64,000 nt of DNA. Origin: Filibacter tadaridae. GTDB lineage: Bacteria > Bacillota > Bacilli > Bacillales_A > Planococcaceae. Below the pieces are notes generated by a model. The model was given only the letters and a program-made list of their open reading frames with translations. It was not told where the DNA came from and ran no database searches. Shown here piece by piece: positions 1 through 9,427 of the stretch; position 1 is the first letter of the stretch; every line of letters begins with the position of its first letter. Both the position numbers and the translations under genes were made by a program. The stretch lies in the NCBI RefSeq assembly GCF_900609045.1, contig NZ_UXAV01000023.1:1-64000 (forward strand), written 5' to 3'.

Positions 1-100
1 GTAAGTAAGACCCCTCAAAGAAGATGAGGTTGATAGGTTCGGGGTGGAAGCACGGCGACGTGTGGAGCTGACGAATACTAATCGGTCGAGGACTTAACCA
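1..100 (+). rRNA. 23S ribosomal RNA, 3' end (partial)
   Basis: The window opens inside a 23S rRNA gene. The last hundred bases match the conserved Firmicutes 3' terminus, including the segment ending in CGAGGACTTAACCA. Only the end of domain VI and the terminal stem strand are present; the rest lies upstream of the window. A 5S gene follows about 200 bases later, as expected for an rrn operon. The exact 3' end is placed by analogy with Bacillus and could differ by a few bases. Confidence 0.95.
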
Positions 101-302
101 AAACGAAAAGCGAAAGCGGCCTGCCAAGACTCGACAGGCATAAGGCGAATCAACGAAGTGGCGCTTTTTGCCACGCAGTTGAGACGACTTATGACCCGAG
201 AGTCTGGCCGCTTGAGCTGGACAATTAAAAAGAGCATGGTTGGCTCTGATGTACGTACTCAATGTTTGTTTTATCCGGTTTTGAGTGAACAAGCTCAAAA
301 TA

Positions 303-419
303 GTCTGGTGACGATTGCGAAGAGGTCACACCCGTTCCCATACCGAACACGGAAGTTAAGCTCTTCAGCGTCGATGGTAGTTGGGGGTTTCCCCCTGCGA
401 GAGTAGAACGTCGCCGGGC
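303..419 (+). rRNA. rrf: 5S ribosomal RNA
   Basis: This is a complete 5S rRNA of about 117 nt. It shows the hallmark segments GAAGAGGTCACACCCGTTCC, CCGAACACGGAAGTTAAGC and the GGGGGTTTCCCCC helix. The two ends pair to form helix I. The spacer from the 23S 3' end holds no tRNA gene, and an intrinsic terminator follows directly. Confidence 0.96.
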
Positions 420-423
420 GCAA

Positions 424-453
424 GGTCATTACCAATAGGTAGTGGCTTTTTTA
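424..453 (+). terminator. rrn operon terminator
   Basis: The hairpin CATTACC-AATA-GGTAGTG is followed by a run of T residues directly after the 5S gene, marking the end of the rRNA operon. Confidence 0.8.
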
Positions 454-663
454 TTTGCGTAAAAGTAGTTAATAATAAAGATGCCAATGGTGGGCTTGAT
501 GTCCTAAGTTTGGGCTGATTTGTCTTGGTGTTTATAGGTGATAGAATGAAAAAACGTTAAGGGAAATGGTCATTTCTCCTGACGTTTATTTTTTTGGAAG
601 ATAAATATGTATGGTAGTGTCTATTTTAATTTTTTTTTTGTAGTTTTGGTTTTGGCTGATTCC

Positions 664-983
664 CGATAGTTTGGCTGGGCCATGACAGTTTGGTCGATTG
701 CCCTTACAGTTCCTAGAATAGCCATGACAGTTCGGCCGATAGCCCTTACAGTTCCACCGAGCCATGACAGTTTCTCAAATTGCCCTCACAGTTTGCGAAA
801 TAGCCGTGACAGTTCGCTCAATTGTCCTCACAGTTCCCCCGGGCCATGACAGTTTCTCCAATTGCCCTTACAGTTCCCGAAATACCCATTACAGTTCGCC
901 CAATTGTCCTCACAGTTCCCCCGAGCCATGACAGTTCCCAAAATGGCCATGACAGTTCATACAAATTCCCCGAAACATGACAC
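664..983. repeat. Degenerate 21-bp tandem array with an 82-bp higher-order period
   Basis: Fourteen copies of an ACAGTT core start at 685, 706, 727, 748, 767, 788, 809, 830, 849, 870, 891, 912, 931 and 952. The spacings are 21, 21, 21 and 19 repeated three times, then 21, so four units form an exact 82-bp super-unit. Cores largely alternate between CATGACAGTT and CCYTACAGTT or CCTCACAGTT types. Decayed edges run to about 664 and 983. The array lies between the rRNA terminator and yebE; no gene is seen from 455 to 1078. Reading frames across it are by-products of the 21-bp period and break at the 19-bp steps. Confidence 0.85.
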
Positions 984-1078
984 AATAAATAGCCTAATCC
1001 ACTACGATTAATTAAATTCTTGAATTCACCCTCTATCACGGGTAGGATGAAAGCTATATAGTGAAAGGAGTGTTCGGC

Positions 1079-1606
1079 TTGCAAATGGTGCTTATTATAT
1101 TTGCGATTAATATTGTTTACGTGACCTTCTTTACTGTGCGAATGATTTTAACGTTGAAAGGTTATCGTTATGTCGCGGCGGTTGTCAGTATGGTGGAAGT
1201 AGTCATCTATGTCGTTGGACTTGGGTTGGTATTGGATAGTCTTGATCAAATACAAAATCTTGTGGCTTATGCTCTTGGATATGGTTGTGGGGTCATTATT
1301 GGTACGAAGATTGAAGAAAAGATGGCACTTGGTTACGTAACTGTAAATGTTATAACTGCCGATGAAAGCCAGAAGCTCCCGAATGTACTTAGAAGTAAGG
1401 GATATGGTGTAACGGATTGGTCGGCCAATGGTCTTGATGGTAACCGGTCTGCTATGCAAATTTTAACGCCCCGTAAGTATGAACTAAATTTGTATTCGCT
1501 TATTCAAGAAGTTGATCCGAAAGCTTTTATTATCGCATATGAGGCTAAGACAATTCATGGCGGCTTCTGGGTTAAAAATGTTAAGAAAGGGAAGTTGTTT
1601 AAATGA
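1079..1606 (+). CDS. yebE: DUF2179/UPF0316 family membrane protein (YebE-like)
   Basis: Small integral membrane protein of unknown function. An N-terminal hydrophobic region with about three transmembrane segments is followed by a soluble C-terminal half corresponding to the DUF2179 domain that also ends YitT-type proteins. I place the start at TTG 1079 because AAAGGAG at 1064-1070 lies 8 bases upstream; an in-frame GTG at 1061 precedes that site and so cannot use it, and ATG 1085 is the alternative. The protein is about 175 aa, close to the Bacillus family length. The gene overlaps yebG by 4 bases (ATGA), implying coupling, and the pair sits upstream of purE as in B. subtilis. No link to purine metabolism is established. 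Confidence 0.85.
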   Translation: MQMVLIIFAINIVYVTFFTVRMILTLKGYRYVAAVVSMVEVVIYVVGLGLVLDSLDQIQNLVAYALGYGCGVIIGTKIEEKMALGYVTVNVITADESQKLPNVLRSKGYGVTDWSANGLDGNRSAMQILTPRKYELNLYSLIQEVDPKAFIIAYEAKTIHGGFWVKNVKKGKLFK

Positions 1607-1791
1607 GTAAAAAGAAAACGATGTGGTTTGAAGTGGCAGAAGGTGAATCCGTTGATGATTGTTTGAAGCGAATGGCCGCTGAGGGCTATACAGTTGCAGG
1701 TAAAAAAGAGGAGCCACTGTTTAAAGAGGTGGATGGAGAATATGTGCCGATTAGGCAACTGATTAAATTTAAAGGGACTCTTAGTGAGTAA
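1603..1791 (+). CDS. yebG: NETI-motif small protein (YebG-like)
   Basis: A 62-residue lysine- and glutamate-rich protein, coupled to yebE by an ATGA overlap. It belongs by position and composition to the short YebG/NETI-motif family found only next to yebE in Bacillales. The sequence starts [20 protein letters not shown] and shows no signal peptide or membrane segment, so it is presumably cytoplasmic. Its function is unknown. The conserved neighbourhood and overlap suggest it acts with YebE. Confidence 0.8.
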   Translation: MSKKKTMWFEVAEGESVDDCLKRMAAEGYTVAGKKEEPLFKEVDGEYVPIRQLIKFKGTLSE

Positions 1792-1804
1792 AAGCGTGTT
1801 CATA

Positions 1805-1842
1805 TACGAACGATAAAAATCGAAGTTTATAAAACGTTCGTC
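1805..1842 (+). promoter_or_regulatory. Paired PurBox operator (PurR) upstream of purE
   Basis: Two inverted CGAACG/CGTTCG cores at 1807-1812 and 1835-1840 sit in AT-rich surroundings just upstream of the promoter. The arrangement of two oppositely oriented boxes about two turns apart matches the PurR/PRPP repressor sites of the Bacillus pur operon. PurR binding here is inferred from the motif and its position. Confidence 0.7.
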
Positions 1843-1849
1843 TTTTCTG

Positions 1850-1878
1850 TTGACGTAAGATAGTTTACTTGTTAAAAT
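1850..1878 (+). promoter_or_regulatory. Housekeeping promoter of the purine operon
   Basis: The -35 element TTGACG (1850-1855) and -10 element TAAAAT (1873-1878) are separated by 17 bases. They lie between the PurBox pair and the guanine riboswitch. Transcription should begin near 1885, leaving the whole aptamer in the leader RNA. Confidence 0.75.
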
Positions 1879-1895
1879 AAAAGAGTAAATAACAA

Positions 1896-1964
1896 CCCCC
1901 ATATATGCTGAAGAATTGGCTTCAGCGTTTCTACCAGGACACCGTAATGTCCGGACTATGCGGG
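1896..1964 (+). ncRNA. Guanine riboswitch aptamer (purine class)
   Basis: The conserved purine-aptamer core is present: P1 arms CCCCATA and TATGCGGG, the J2/3 motif GTTTCTACC, loop and P3 pairs around GGACACCGTAATGTCC, and the J3/1 motif GACTATG. The specificity position in J3/1 is C (GACTAT) rather than U, which in this family selects guanine/hypoxanthine over adenine. A terminator hairpin follows at 2040, so ligand binding should stop transcription into purE. Confidence 0.93.
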
Positions 1965-2039
1965 AAAGCGACTTCAGGAATGATTTACGGAAGGTGATTA
2001 GGTACCAATCGGTGCAGTCATCAATTCGTACAGTTCATT

Positions 2040-2096
2040 GTCCTTGAATGATCTGCTTTTCATGCATTTGAAAAGTAGTTTGTTCAAGGACTTTTT
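2040..2096 (+). terminator. Riboswitch expression-platform terminator
   Basis: GTCCTTGAA (2040-2048) pairs with TTCAAGGAC (2083-2091), with an inner pairing around CTGCTTTTCA and TGAAAAGTAG. A T-run follows, and the purE ribosome binding site begins a few bases later. This is the regulated terminator of the guanine switch. Confidence 0.85.
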
Positions 2097-2122
2097 ATAT
2101 TCTTAAAAGGAGCGGATTATAA

Positions 2123-2611
2123 GTGGAACCAGTAGTCGGTGTAATCATGGGAAGTAAAAGTGATTGGGAAACGATGAAACATACATGTGCGATTTTGGAT
2201 GAGTTAGCAGTGCCTTATGAAAAGAGGGTTGTTTCTGCGCACCGCACTCCGGACTACATGTTTGAATATGCGGAACAAGCGCAAGAACGTGGAATACATA
2301 TTATTATTGCGGGAGCAGGAGGGGCTGCGCATCTTCCAGGAATGGTGGCAGCTAAAACGATGCTTCCAGTTATCGGCGTACCGATTCAATCCAAGGCTTT
2401 AAACGGGATGGATTCGTTGCTCTCGATTGTACAGATGCCAGGCGGGGTTCCGGTTGCGACAGTGTCTATTGGAAAAGCGGGTGCGGTGAATGCAGGACTG
2501 CTTGCGGCACAGATTTTAGGGGTTCATGATTCAAAACTGATGGAACGCATTGGAATACGTAGAGAGAAAATGCGGGATGCGGCATTAGAGAGTAGCGGTG
2601 ACTTATTATGA
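2123..2611 (+). CDS. purE: N5-carboxyaminoimidazole ribonucleotide mutase PurE
   Basis: Converts N5-CAIR to CAIR in de novo purine synthesis. The 162-aa protein carries the class I PurE signatures: GSKSDW near the N-terminus, VSAHRTPD with the catalytic His, [12 protein letters not shown], and the block beginning SIVQMP. All active-site positions I can recognise are intact. The start is GTG 2123 behind AAAAGGAG. It is the first gene of the operon and overlaps purK by 4 bases. Transcription is probably controlled by PurR and the guanine riboswitch. Confidence 0.97.
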   Translation: MEPVVGVIMGSKSDWETMKHTCAILDELAVPYEKRVVSAHRTPDYMFEYAEQAQERGIHIIIAGAGGAAHLPGMVAAKTMLPVIGVPIQSKALNGMDSLLSIVQMPGGVPVATVSIGKAGAVNAGLLAAQILGVHDSKLMERIGIRREKMRDAALESSGDLL

Positions 2612-3732
2612 GAACGATATTGCCTGGGCAAACGATCGGAATTATCGGTGGTGGACAGCTTGGTCGGATGATGGCACTTGCAGCAAAAGAAGCGGGTTTC
2701 AAAATTGCGGTATTGGATCCTGTAATGGATTCACCATGTGGACAAATTGCGGATATCCGAATTGTTGCCCCGTATGACGATGAAGCGGCACTTGAAGAGC
2801 TTGGTGAAGTAAGTGACGTCGTTACATATGAATTTGAAAATATAGATTATGAAGGTTTGAATCGACTTACGCAAATTGCGCATGTACCACAAGGTGCGGA
2901 ACTTGTTCGGATTACACAAAACCGTATAAATGAAAAAAGAGAAATAACAGCTGCGGGAGCCCCGGTTGCCGACTATATAACAGCACAGACATTTGAGGAA
3001 CTGACAACGAAAGTTTCGACTATCGGGTTCCCATGTATCGTAAAAACTGCAATAGGAGGTTATGACGGGAAAGGGCAAGTAAGAATTGATTCGCCGGAAG
3101 AGATTCATATAGCAGAATCCTTATTTACTCACTCGCCGTGTATTGCAGAAGCATTTGTACCTTTTTCAAAGGAAATTTCTATCATTATTCAGCGGAATGC
3201 AGCGGGACAGTCTTACTGCTTGCCTGTAGCTGAAAATATTCATATAGACCATATTCTTCATGAATCGATTGTGCCAGCACGTGTTCCATCGGAAGTCCCT
3301 ATGCAAGCTAACGAGGTAGCGATTAAAATTGCCAATCACTTGAATCTTGTCGGCACACTGGCGGTTGAATTATTCGTTTTGGAAAACAACGAAATTCTTG
3401 TCAATGAATTAGCACCACGCCCACATAACTCGGGTCATTATTCAATTGAAGCGTGTACTATTTCACAGTTTCATCAACATATCCGTGCTATTTGCGGATG
3501 GCCGTTGCGGGAACCGAGGTTATGGGCGCCATCCATAATGGTGAACATCCTTGGCGAACATATAGCGCCATTAAAAAAGGCTATTACGGAATATCCACAT
3601 TGGTCAGTCCATCTATATGGTAAAGAAGAGGCAAAAGTGAAACGCAAAATGGGTCATGTCACCATTATGACTGATGATATTGAAAAGACGTTACAAGAAA
3701 TTGGGTCATCAGCAATTTGGTCCAACGAATAA
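2608..3732 (+). CDS. purK: N5-carboxyaminoimidazole ribonucleotide synthase PurK
   Basis: ATP-grasp enzyme making N5-CAIR from AIR, ATP and bicarbonate. The 374-aa length is usual. Visible motifs are the N-terminal [16 protein letters not shown], the ATP-grasp block GGYDGKGQ, and [14 protein letters not shown] near the end. Two family positions differ (QNR for the usual QDR; SQFHQH for SQFEQH), but the core looks functional. It is coupled to purE by the ATGA overlap. Downstream only 72 bases separate it from purS, in the place where purB and purC lie in Bacillus. Confidence 0.96.
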   Translation: MRTILPGQTIGIIGGGQLGRMMALAAKEAGFKIAVLDPVMDSPCGQIADIRIVAPYDDEAALEELGEVSDVVTYEFENIDYEGLNRLTQIAHVPQGAELVRITQNRINEKREITAAGAPVADYITAQTFEELTTKVSTIGFPCIVKTAIGGYDGKGQVRIDSPEEIHIAESLFTHSPCIAEAFVPFSKEISIIIQRNAAGQSYCLPVAENIHIDHILHESIVPARVPSEVPMQANEVAIKIANHLNLVGTLAVELFVLENNEILVNELAPRPHNSGHYSIEACTISQFHQHIRAICGWPLREPRLWAPSIMVNILGEHIAPLKKAITEYPHWSVHLYGKEEAKVKRKMGHVTIMTDDIEKTLQEIGSSAIWSNE

Positions 3733-3804
3733 GGTTTCATCATTCAACGAAGCTTGTCCACACTTTTTTACAACTAAACTAATTCCACTTGGGAGGAAAC
3801 AGAC

Positions 3805-4059
3805 ATGACAAAAGTAAACGTACACGTAACGCTCCGCGAGAGTGTTGTTGATCCACAAGGAATCGCGACGAAAGAAGCGCTACAAACGATGGGTTATAAC
3901 GAGGTTGAAAATGTACGCATCGGTAAACTGATTGAACTTGAACTAACTGGGTCAGCTTCTGAAATCGATGCACGTGTCAAAGAAATGTGCGACAAGCTTC
4001 TTGTCAATAAAGTGATTGAAGATTACCGCTATGAAATCGGGGAGGTTGCGGGCAAATGA
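3805..4059 (+). CDS. purS: FGAM synthase small subunit PurS
   Basis: An 84-aa bridging subunit of the three-part phosphoribosylformylglycinamidine synthase (PurSQL), which holds PurQ and PurL together. The DPQG motif and the VRIGK segment typical of PurS are present. The start ATG follows GGGAGG at good spacing. It overlaps purQ by 4 bases. No unusual substitutions are seen, in contrast to its partner PurQ. Confidence 0.95.
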   Translation: MTKVNVHVTLRESVVDPQGIATKEALQTMGYNEVENVRIGKLIELELTGSASEIDARVKEMCDKLLVNKVIEDYRYEIGEVAGK

Positions 4060-4742
4060 AGTTCGCTATTCTAGTATTTCCAGGAGCGGGTTGTGACGTC
4101 GATTTATTTCATGCAGTAAAAAACGTTTTGGGTTATGAAGCTGAGTATGTCTGGCATACAGAATCGGGTCTTGAAAGATTTGACGCGGTACTCATTCCTA
4201 CGGGAGCAACATATGGCGATTATCTACGTCCGGGGGCACTTGCGAAAAGCTCTCAAATAATCGATAGCTTGAAGGCATTTGCAAATTCAGGTAAACCAGT
4301 GCTCGGAGTAGGTAACGGCTTCCAAATACTTGCTGAAATAGGTCTCTTGCCAGGTGCATTCTTGCGCAATAAAGGACTGAAATTTAGATCGGGCAACACG
4401 AAAATAGTTGTGGATAACACAAACACGCAGTTTACGGCAGACTATCAAAAAGGGCAAGAACTCACAATTCCATTCGCTCATGAGTTCGGAAACTACTACG
4501 TAGATGAAGATACAGTTGCAGAATTAAAACAAACCGATCGTATCGTTTTCACATACGCAGATGGCAACAGCGATGGTAGCACAGCAAGCATCGCAGGTGT
4601 GGTAAATGAACAAGGAAATGTCCTTGGTATGATGCCACTTCCAGAACGAGCAGTTGAAGAAATTATCGGGGGAACAGATGGATTACCCCTGTTCAATTCA
4701 ATCTTGAAAAATTGGAGTGAAAACAATGTCTGCCATGCATGA
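4056..4742 (+). CDS. purQ: FGAM synthase glutaminase-type subunit PurQ lacking its catalytic Cys and His
   Basis: By length (228 aa), position and overall sequence this is PurQ, the class I glutamine amidotransferase subunit that delivers ammonia to PurL. The catalytic apparatus is altered. The nucleophile motif normally GVCNGFQ reads GVGNGFQ (Gly86 for Cys), and the His-Glu motif normally MPHPER reads MPLPER (Leu195 for His, Glu197 kept). The neighbouring glutamine-site segments are also changed: PGGFSYGDYLRCG became [13 protein letters not shown], and AHGEGN became AHEFGN. The rest of the protein is well conserved and the frame is open. I infer a protein unable to hydrolyse glutamine, perhaps retained as a structural part of the PurSQL complex. 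Expression is coupled to purS and purL by overlaps. Confidence 0.93.
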   Translation: MKFAILVFPGAGCDVDLFHAVKNVLGYEAEYVWHTESGLERFDAVLIPTGATYGDYLRPGALAKSSQIIDSLKAFANSGKPVLGVGNGFQILAEIGLLPGAFLRNKGLKFRSGNTKIVVDNTNTQFTADYQKGQELTIPFAHEFGNYYVDEDTVAELKQTDRIVFTYADGNSDGSTASIAGVVNEQGNVLGMMPLPERAVEEIIGGTDGLPLFNSILKNWSENNVCHA

Positions 4743-6954
4743 ACCGAACGCACAACAAATCATAGATGAAAAGTTATATCGCCAAATGGGAATGACCGAT
4801 GAAGAATTTGATCGTGCGGTTAACATGTTGGGCCGACATCCGAATTATACAGAAACAGGATTATTCTCTGCAATGTGGTCTGAACATTGTTCATATAAAA
4901 GCTCGAAACCGGTACTACGTAAATTCCCAACTGAAGGTGCACGTGTCCTACAAGGTCCAGGGGAAGGGGCTGGAATTGTTGATATCGGCGATAACCAAGC
5001 AGTCGTTTTTAAGATGGAATCGCATAACTCTCCGTCGGCAATTGAACCATTCATTGGAGCAGCAACAGGGGCTGGAGGGGTATTGCGTGATGTATTTTCA
5101 ATGGGTGCTCGTCCAGTTGCACTTGTCAACTCGCTACGTTTCGGGGATTTGACGGACGCACGTGACCGTTATTTATTCGAAGAAGCGGTTGCGGGTATTG
5201 CTAGTTATGGAAATACGATTGGTATACCGACAGTCGCGGGTGAAGTGCAATTCGATAATTGTTATTCAAAACGTCCGCTTGTCAATGCAATGGCGGTTGG
5301 TTTATTGAATCATGAAGATATTCAAAAAGGAATCGCTTCAGGTGTAGGCAATTCAATCATATACGCGGGTGCTACTACAGGACGTGATGGAATTCACGGT
5401 GCGACAATGTCTTCCGCTGAAGTTTCGGTTGAAAAAGAAGGGGAGCTACCGGTGATGCAAGCTGGTGATCCGTTCCTTGAAAAGCTTTTGATGGAGGCAT
5501 GTCTTGAACTTGTGAAATCAGATGCGTTAATAGGGATTCAAGATATGGGAGCGGCGGGGCTTACTTCTTCGGCTGCTGAGATGGCGTCAAAAGCGGGTTA
5601 TGGAGTTGAGATGAATCTGAATCTTGTACCCCAACGTGAAGAAGGAATGACAGCGTACGAAATGATGCTGTCGGAATCACAGGAGCGTATGTTAATTGTT
5701 GTTAAAAAAGGCCGTGAACAAGAAGTTATCGATCTATTTTCTTCCTATACAATTAATGCAGTAGTGGTTGGTCGCGTTACGGACGATAAAATGTTGCGCC
5801 TCCTTCATAAAGGTGAAGTTGTTGCGGAAGTATCAGCGGATGCACTGGCCGAGGATTCACCTGTTTACGATAAGAAATCCGAAGAACCTGCTTATTTCAA
5901 AGAGTTCCAAGCGGCGGAAATGACAGAGCCGGTTGTGGATGATCTACACGCAACATTGAAGGAATTGCTGCAACGCCCGACAATTGCGTCGAAAGAATGG
6001 ATCTATAACCAGTTCGATACCCAAGCCAGGTCAAATACAGTCATTGCACCGGGATCATCTGCAGGTGTCATTCGTGTAAGTGGAACGACCAAAGGACTTG
6101 CGATGACAGCTGATTGTAACTCGCGCTTTGTATACCTTGATCCGGAAACCGGCGGGAAAATTGCAGTTGCTGAAGCGGCGCGAAATCTCATTTGTTCAGG
6201 AGCAGAGCCGATTGCAGTTACCGATTGCTTAAACTTCGGAAGCGCGGATAAGCCGGAAGTGTTTTGGCAGTTTGAAAAGTCCGCCGAGGGAATTTCGGAA
6301 GCATGCTTGAAGTTGAATGCGCCCGTAATTAGCGGGAACGTCTCCTTGTCCAATGAAGTGGACGGTGTTCCGGTATATCCAACACCAACTATCGGCATGG
6401 TAGGCATTGTTCATGATTTGTCGCATGTAACGACTACCGAATTCAAAAATGCGGGAGACGTACTATACGTTATCGGAGAAGCATCACTCGATTTTGGTGG
6501 TAGTGAACTTCAACAAATGACGGAAGGGAAGATTTCCGGTCGTGCGCCTGTAATTGACCTTGATGTTGAAGCAGTGCGTCAGAAAGAACTTCTAACTGCA
6601 ATCCAAACAGGAATTGTTCAATCGGCGACTGACTTATCAGAAGGCGGTTTAGCGGTAGCCCTTTGTGAAAAAGCGTTCGGCGCGAAGGGTCTTGGAGCTG
6701 GTGTCACAGTTTCTGGTTCTCCGGTGACAGCGTTATTCAGTGAAACACAGTCACGTTTCCTTGTATCTGTAAAAGAAGGGGATGCGGAAGCATTTGAAAA
6801 AACAGTGACAGATGCGATTAAAATCGGCGTCGTAACGGAGAGTGACAGTATCGTTATCAATGGTGACGAGGGTACGTTAATCGATGGAACGGTTACCGAA
6901 CTTCACGCTGCTTGGAAAGGAGCTATTCAATGCTTGCTGAACTCAGAGGGCTAA
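4726..6954 (+). CDS. purL: FGAM synthase large subunit PurL, with some hallmark substitutions
   Basis: ATP-dependent amidation of FGAR to FGAM using ammonia. I choose ATG 4726 (742 aa): a GGAG lies 9 bases upstream and the N-terminus MSAMHEP aligns with the Bacillus protein; GTG 4717 is in frame further up. [17 protein letters not shown], the GIQDMGAAG block and the C-terminal half are well conserved. Departures from near-invariant positions are ESHNSPSA for ESHNHPSA (Ser102), PTVAGE for PTVGGE (Ala171) and SLSNE for SLYNE. The first His of the SHN motif and the WSEH His are kept, so ammonia-dependent activity is possible. The gene overlaps purQ upstream and purF downstream. Confidence 0.95.
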   Translation: MSAMHEPNAQQIIDEKLYRQMGMTDEEFDRAVNMLGRHPNYTETGLFSAMWSEHCSYKSSKPVLRKFPTEGARVLQGPGEGAGIVDIGDNQAVVFKMESHNSPSAIEPFIGAATGAGGVLRDVFSMGARPVALVNSLRFGDLTDARDRYLFEEAVAGIASYGNTIGIPTVAGEVQFDNCYSKRPLVNAMAVGLLNHEDIQKGIASGVGNSIIYAGATTGRDGIHGATMSSAEVSVEKEGELPVMQAGDPFLEKLLMEACLELVKSDALIGIQDMGAAGLTSSAAEMASKAGYGVEMNLNLVPQREEGMTAYEMMLSESQERMLIVVKKGREQEVIDLFSSYTINAVVVGRVTDDKMLRLLHKGEVVAEVSADALAEDSPVYDKKSEEPAYFKEFQAAEMTEPVVDDLHATLKELLQRPTIASKEWIYNQFDTQARSNTVIAPGSSAGVIRVSGTTKGLAMTADCNSRFVYLDPETGGKIAVAEAARNLICSGAEPIAVTDCLNFGSADKPEVFWQFEKSAEGISEACLKLNAPVISGNVSLSNEVDGVPVYPTPTIGMVGIVHDLSHVTTTEFKNAGDVLYVIGEASLDFGGSELQQMTEGKISGRAPVIDLDVEAVRQKELLTAIQTGIVQSATDLSEGGLAVALCEKAFGAKGLGAGVTVSGSPVTALFSETQSRFLVSVKEGDAEAFEKTVTDAIKIGVVTESDSIVINGDEGTLIDGTVTELHAAWKGAIQCLLNSEG

Positions 6955-8354
6955 ACGAAGAGTGTGGCGTGTTTGGCATATGGGGTCATGAGGATGCGGC
7001 GCAGATCAGTTATTATGCGCTGCACGCGTTGCAGCATCGGGGTCAAGAAGGTGCAGGTATTTGTGTGAAAGACGGTAAGAAACTACATGTAGTAAAAGGC
7101 GAAGGCCTGGTCAATGAAGTGTTCTCGGGAGAGAAGTTAAGTCATTTAACAGGAAATAGTGCTATTGGTCAAGTTCGGTATACAACGGAAAATGGACGTG
7201 GTATTGAAAATGTTCAACCGACTGTTTTTCGTTCAACAACTGGTAGCTTGGCGCTCGCGCATAACGGTAACCTCGTCAATGCCGCAGAACTAAGAGAGCA
7301 TCTTGAACGCCAAGGAAGTATTTTTCAAACGACTTCAGATACAGAAGTACTTGCACATTTGATAAAAAAAACAAGTGGAACCCTTACGCAACGTGATCGA
7401 GTGAAAAAAGCATTATCTATGTTAAAAGGTGCTTTTGCATTCGTTATTCAGACTGAAGATGGCTTGATGATTGCGCAGGATCCAAATGGTCTTCGTCCGC
7501 TATCTCTTGGAAAGCTGGGTGATGCATGGGTTGTTGCCTCGGAAACATGTGCATTCGATTTGATCGGGGCGGAATGTATCCGTTCGGTTGAACCGGGTGA
7601 ACTCATTACGATTAATAGCAAGGGTCTACATTCGGATCGGTTTGCTGAAGCAGCAGATTCGGCAATGTGTTCAATGGAATACGTGTACTTCTCACGACCG
7701 GATTCTGATATCGACGGTATTAATATCCATGCTGCAAGAAAAAGATGTGGTAAACAGCTTGCACGCGAGGTTCATATTGAAGCGGATGTTGTTACGGGTG
7801 TACCTGATTCAAGTATTTCGGCGGCAATCGGTTTCTCCGAAGAAAGTGGGATTCCATATGAACTCGGTTTGATCAAAAACCGCTATGTCGGTCGTACATT
7901 CATCCAACCTTCACAGGAATTACGTGAAAAAGGTGTGAAGATGAAACTGTCGCCAGTCCACCAAGTCGTCAAAGGTAAACGAGTTGTCATGGTCGATGAT
8001 TCCATCGTCCGCGGCACGACTTCCAAGCGGATTGTCAATTTGTTGAAAGAAGCGGGGGCTACGGAAGTTCACGTGGTCATTGCGTCACCGCCGCTTGTCA
8101 GCCCTTGTTTCTACGGTGTTGATATCAGCACCGATTCAGAATTGATTGCAACAGGTCGTACAGTAGATGAAATCAAAGACGTAATTGGTGCGGATTCGCT
8201 CACTTTCCTTTCTACAGAAGGCATGCTTGCCTCAATAGGTCGGTCACAGGAAATGAAGAACTGTGGACAATGCCTTGCTTGCTTCACAGGGGAATATCCA
8301 ACGGAAATCTATTCGGATACAGTATTGCCATACGAAAAAGAAATCGTACGTTAA
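6930..8354 (+). CDS. purF: Amidophosphoribosyltransferase PurF
   Basis: First committed step of purine synthesis, making phosphoribosylamine from PRPP. The start ATG 6930 follows GGAAAGGAG and lies inside the end of purL. An 11-residue propeptide precedes the N-terminal catalytic Cys12, as in Bacillus. [22 protein letters not shown], the PRPP motif [13 protein letters not shown] and the four Fe-S Cys positions (in CSMEY, SPCFYG and NCGQC) are all present. The glutamine loop after RY is unusual: the segment normally GHVRYATAGGGG reads [12 protein letters not shown]. The enzyme looks complete, but its glutamine site may be remodelled. 474 aa. Confidence 0.96.
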   Translation: MLAELRGLNEECGVFGIWGHEDAAQISYYALHALQHRGQEGAGICVKDGKKLHVVKGEGLVNEVFSGEKLSHLTGNSAIGQVRYTTENGRGIENVQPTVFRSTTGSLALAHNGNLVNAAELREHLERQGSIFQTTSDTEVLAHLIKKTSGTLTQRDRVKKALSMLKGAFAFVIQTEDGLMIAQDPNGLRPLSLGKLGDAWVVASETCAFDLIGAECIRSVEPGELITINSKGLHSDRFAEAADSAMCSMEYVYFSRPDSDIDGINIHAARKRCGKQLAREVHIEADVVTGVPDSSISAAIGFSEESGIPYELGLIKNRYVGRTFIQPSQELREKGVKMKLSPVHQVVKGKRVVMVDDSIVRGTTSKRIVNLLKEAGATEVHVVIASPPLVSPCFYGVDISTDSELIATGRTVDEIKDVIGADSLTFLSTEGMLASIGRSQEMKNCGQCLACFTGEYPTEIYSDTVLPYEKEIVR

Positions 8355-8368
8355 AGGGGGCCTCTTTC

Positions 8369-9427
8369 ATGTCAAAGGCATATGAAAATGCGGGTGTAAA
8401 TATTGAGGCGGGCTATGAGTCCGTCGAACGGATGAAATCACATGTTGCACGGACAACGCGCAAAGGAGTTACGGGAACAATTGGCGGTTTTGGCGGCATG
8501 TTCGACCTTTCCGCTCTTAAGTTTAAAGAACCGGTCTTGATTTCGGGTACGGATGGCGTCGGTACTAAATTGAAATTGGCATTTCTTGCGGACAAACACA
8601 ATACAATTGGCATCGATTGTGTTGCAATGTGTGTCAATGACATTGTTGCACAAGGAGCGGAACCGCTGTATTTCCTTGACTATATTGCGCTTGGAAAGGC
8701 AGTTCCGGAAAAAGTGGAAGCAATTGTAAAAGGAATAGCAGATGGCTGTGTTCAATCTGGATCAGCGCTTATCGGTGGTGAGACTGCTGAAATGCCGGGA
8801 CTTTACGATATGGATGAGTATGACCTTGCAGGTTTTGCAGTGGGCGCGTGTGAGAAAAGTGCTGTTGTAACAGGTGAAAAGCTTGTTGAAGGTGATATCC
8901 TCGTCGGAATTGCTTCCAGTGGTATCCATTCGAATGGTTTCTCACTCGTCCGCAAGATAGTGCTCGAAGATCAGGGCTATGCAATCGATGGTTTAATCGA
9001 GGGTTATGAGGAGTTAGGGACGGTTGGAAATGCGCTTCTTGAACCGACGAAAATCTACGCGAAACCAGTACTTGCCATGCACAAGGCAATAGATATCCAT
9101 TCGATGGGTCATATTACGGGCGGTGGATTCTTCGAAAATATTCCACGGATGCTGAAAGATGGATTTGGTGCAGAAATCGATCTTGGTTCATGGCCAATCC
9201 TTCCGGTGTTCAACATGTTGAAGGAAAAAGGCACACTAGCTGATAAAGATCTATACAGTGTATTCAATATGGGAATTGGTTTCGTTGTTGCACTTCCAGA
9301 AGAACAGGCCAATCAAGCAATTCAAATCGCTGCAGAACATGGTGAAGAGGCATTCAAAATTGGCCGTGTTGTGAAAGGTGAAGGCGTTACATTTACTGGC
9401 GTGCACGACGGGAGCCTTGCGGAATGA
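8369..9427 (+). CDS. purM: Phosphoribosylformylglycinamidine cyclo-ligase PurM
   Basis: AIR synthetase, closing the imidazole ring from FGAM with ATP. The start is ATG 8369 behind AAAGGGGG; an upstream in-frame start exists but lies inside purF. The 352-aa protein shows the N-terminal [42 protein letters not shown] and GGETAEMPG, all standard for the family. No odd substitutions were noticed. It overlaps purN by 4 bases. Confidence 0.97.
   Translation: MSKAYENAGVNIEAGYESVERMKSHVARTTRKGVTGTIGGFGGMFDLSALKFKEPVLISGTDGVGTKLKLAFLADKHNTIGIDCVAMCVNDIVAQGAEPLYFLDYIALGKAVPEKVEAIVKGIADGCVQSGSALIGGETAEMPGLYDMDEYDLAGFAVGACEKSAVVTGEKLVEGDILVGIASSGIHSNGFSLVRKIVLEDQGYAIDGLIEGYEELGTVGNALLEPTKIYAKPVLAMHKAIDIHSMGHITGGGFFENIPRMLKDGFGAEIDLGSWPILPVFNMLKEKGTLADKDLYSVFNMGIGFVVALPEEQANQAIQIAAEHGEEAFKIGRVVKGEGVTFTGVHDGSLAE

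Noticed and set aside
158..406. An open frame of 82 codons spanning the 23S-5S spacer and 5S gene
   Set aside because: It lies within structural RNA sequence and has no independent coding support.
685..957. CRISPR-like or iteron origin, considered for the 21-bp array
   Set aside because: No unique spacers, and no replication initiator gene or DnaA boxes recognised nearby; iteron function cannot be supported.
818..1084. Reverse-strand frame with a seven-residue repeat across the ACAGTT array
   Set aside because: The protein repeat is a by-product of the 21-bp DNA period; the 19-bp steps shift the frame and there is no ribosome site.
4056..6954. Classifying purQ and purL as pseudogenes
   Set aside because: Both frames are full length, correctly overlapped and otherwise well conserved; only specific active-site positions differ, so I keep them as coding genes with altered sites.
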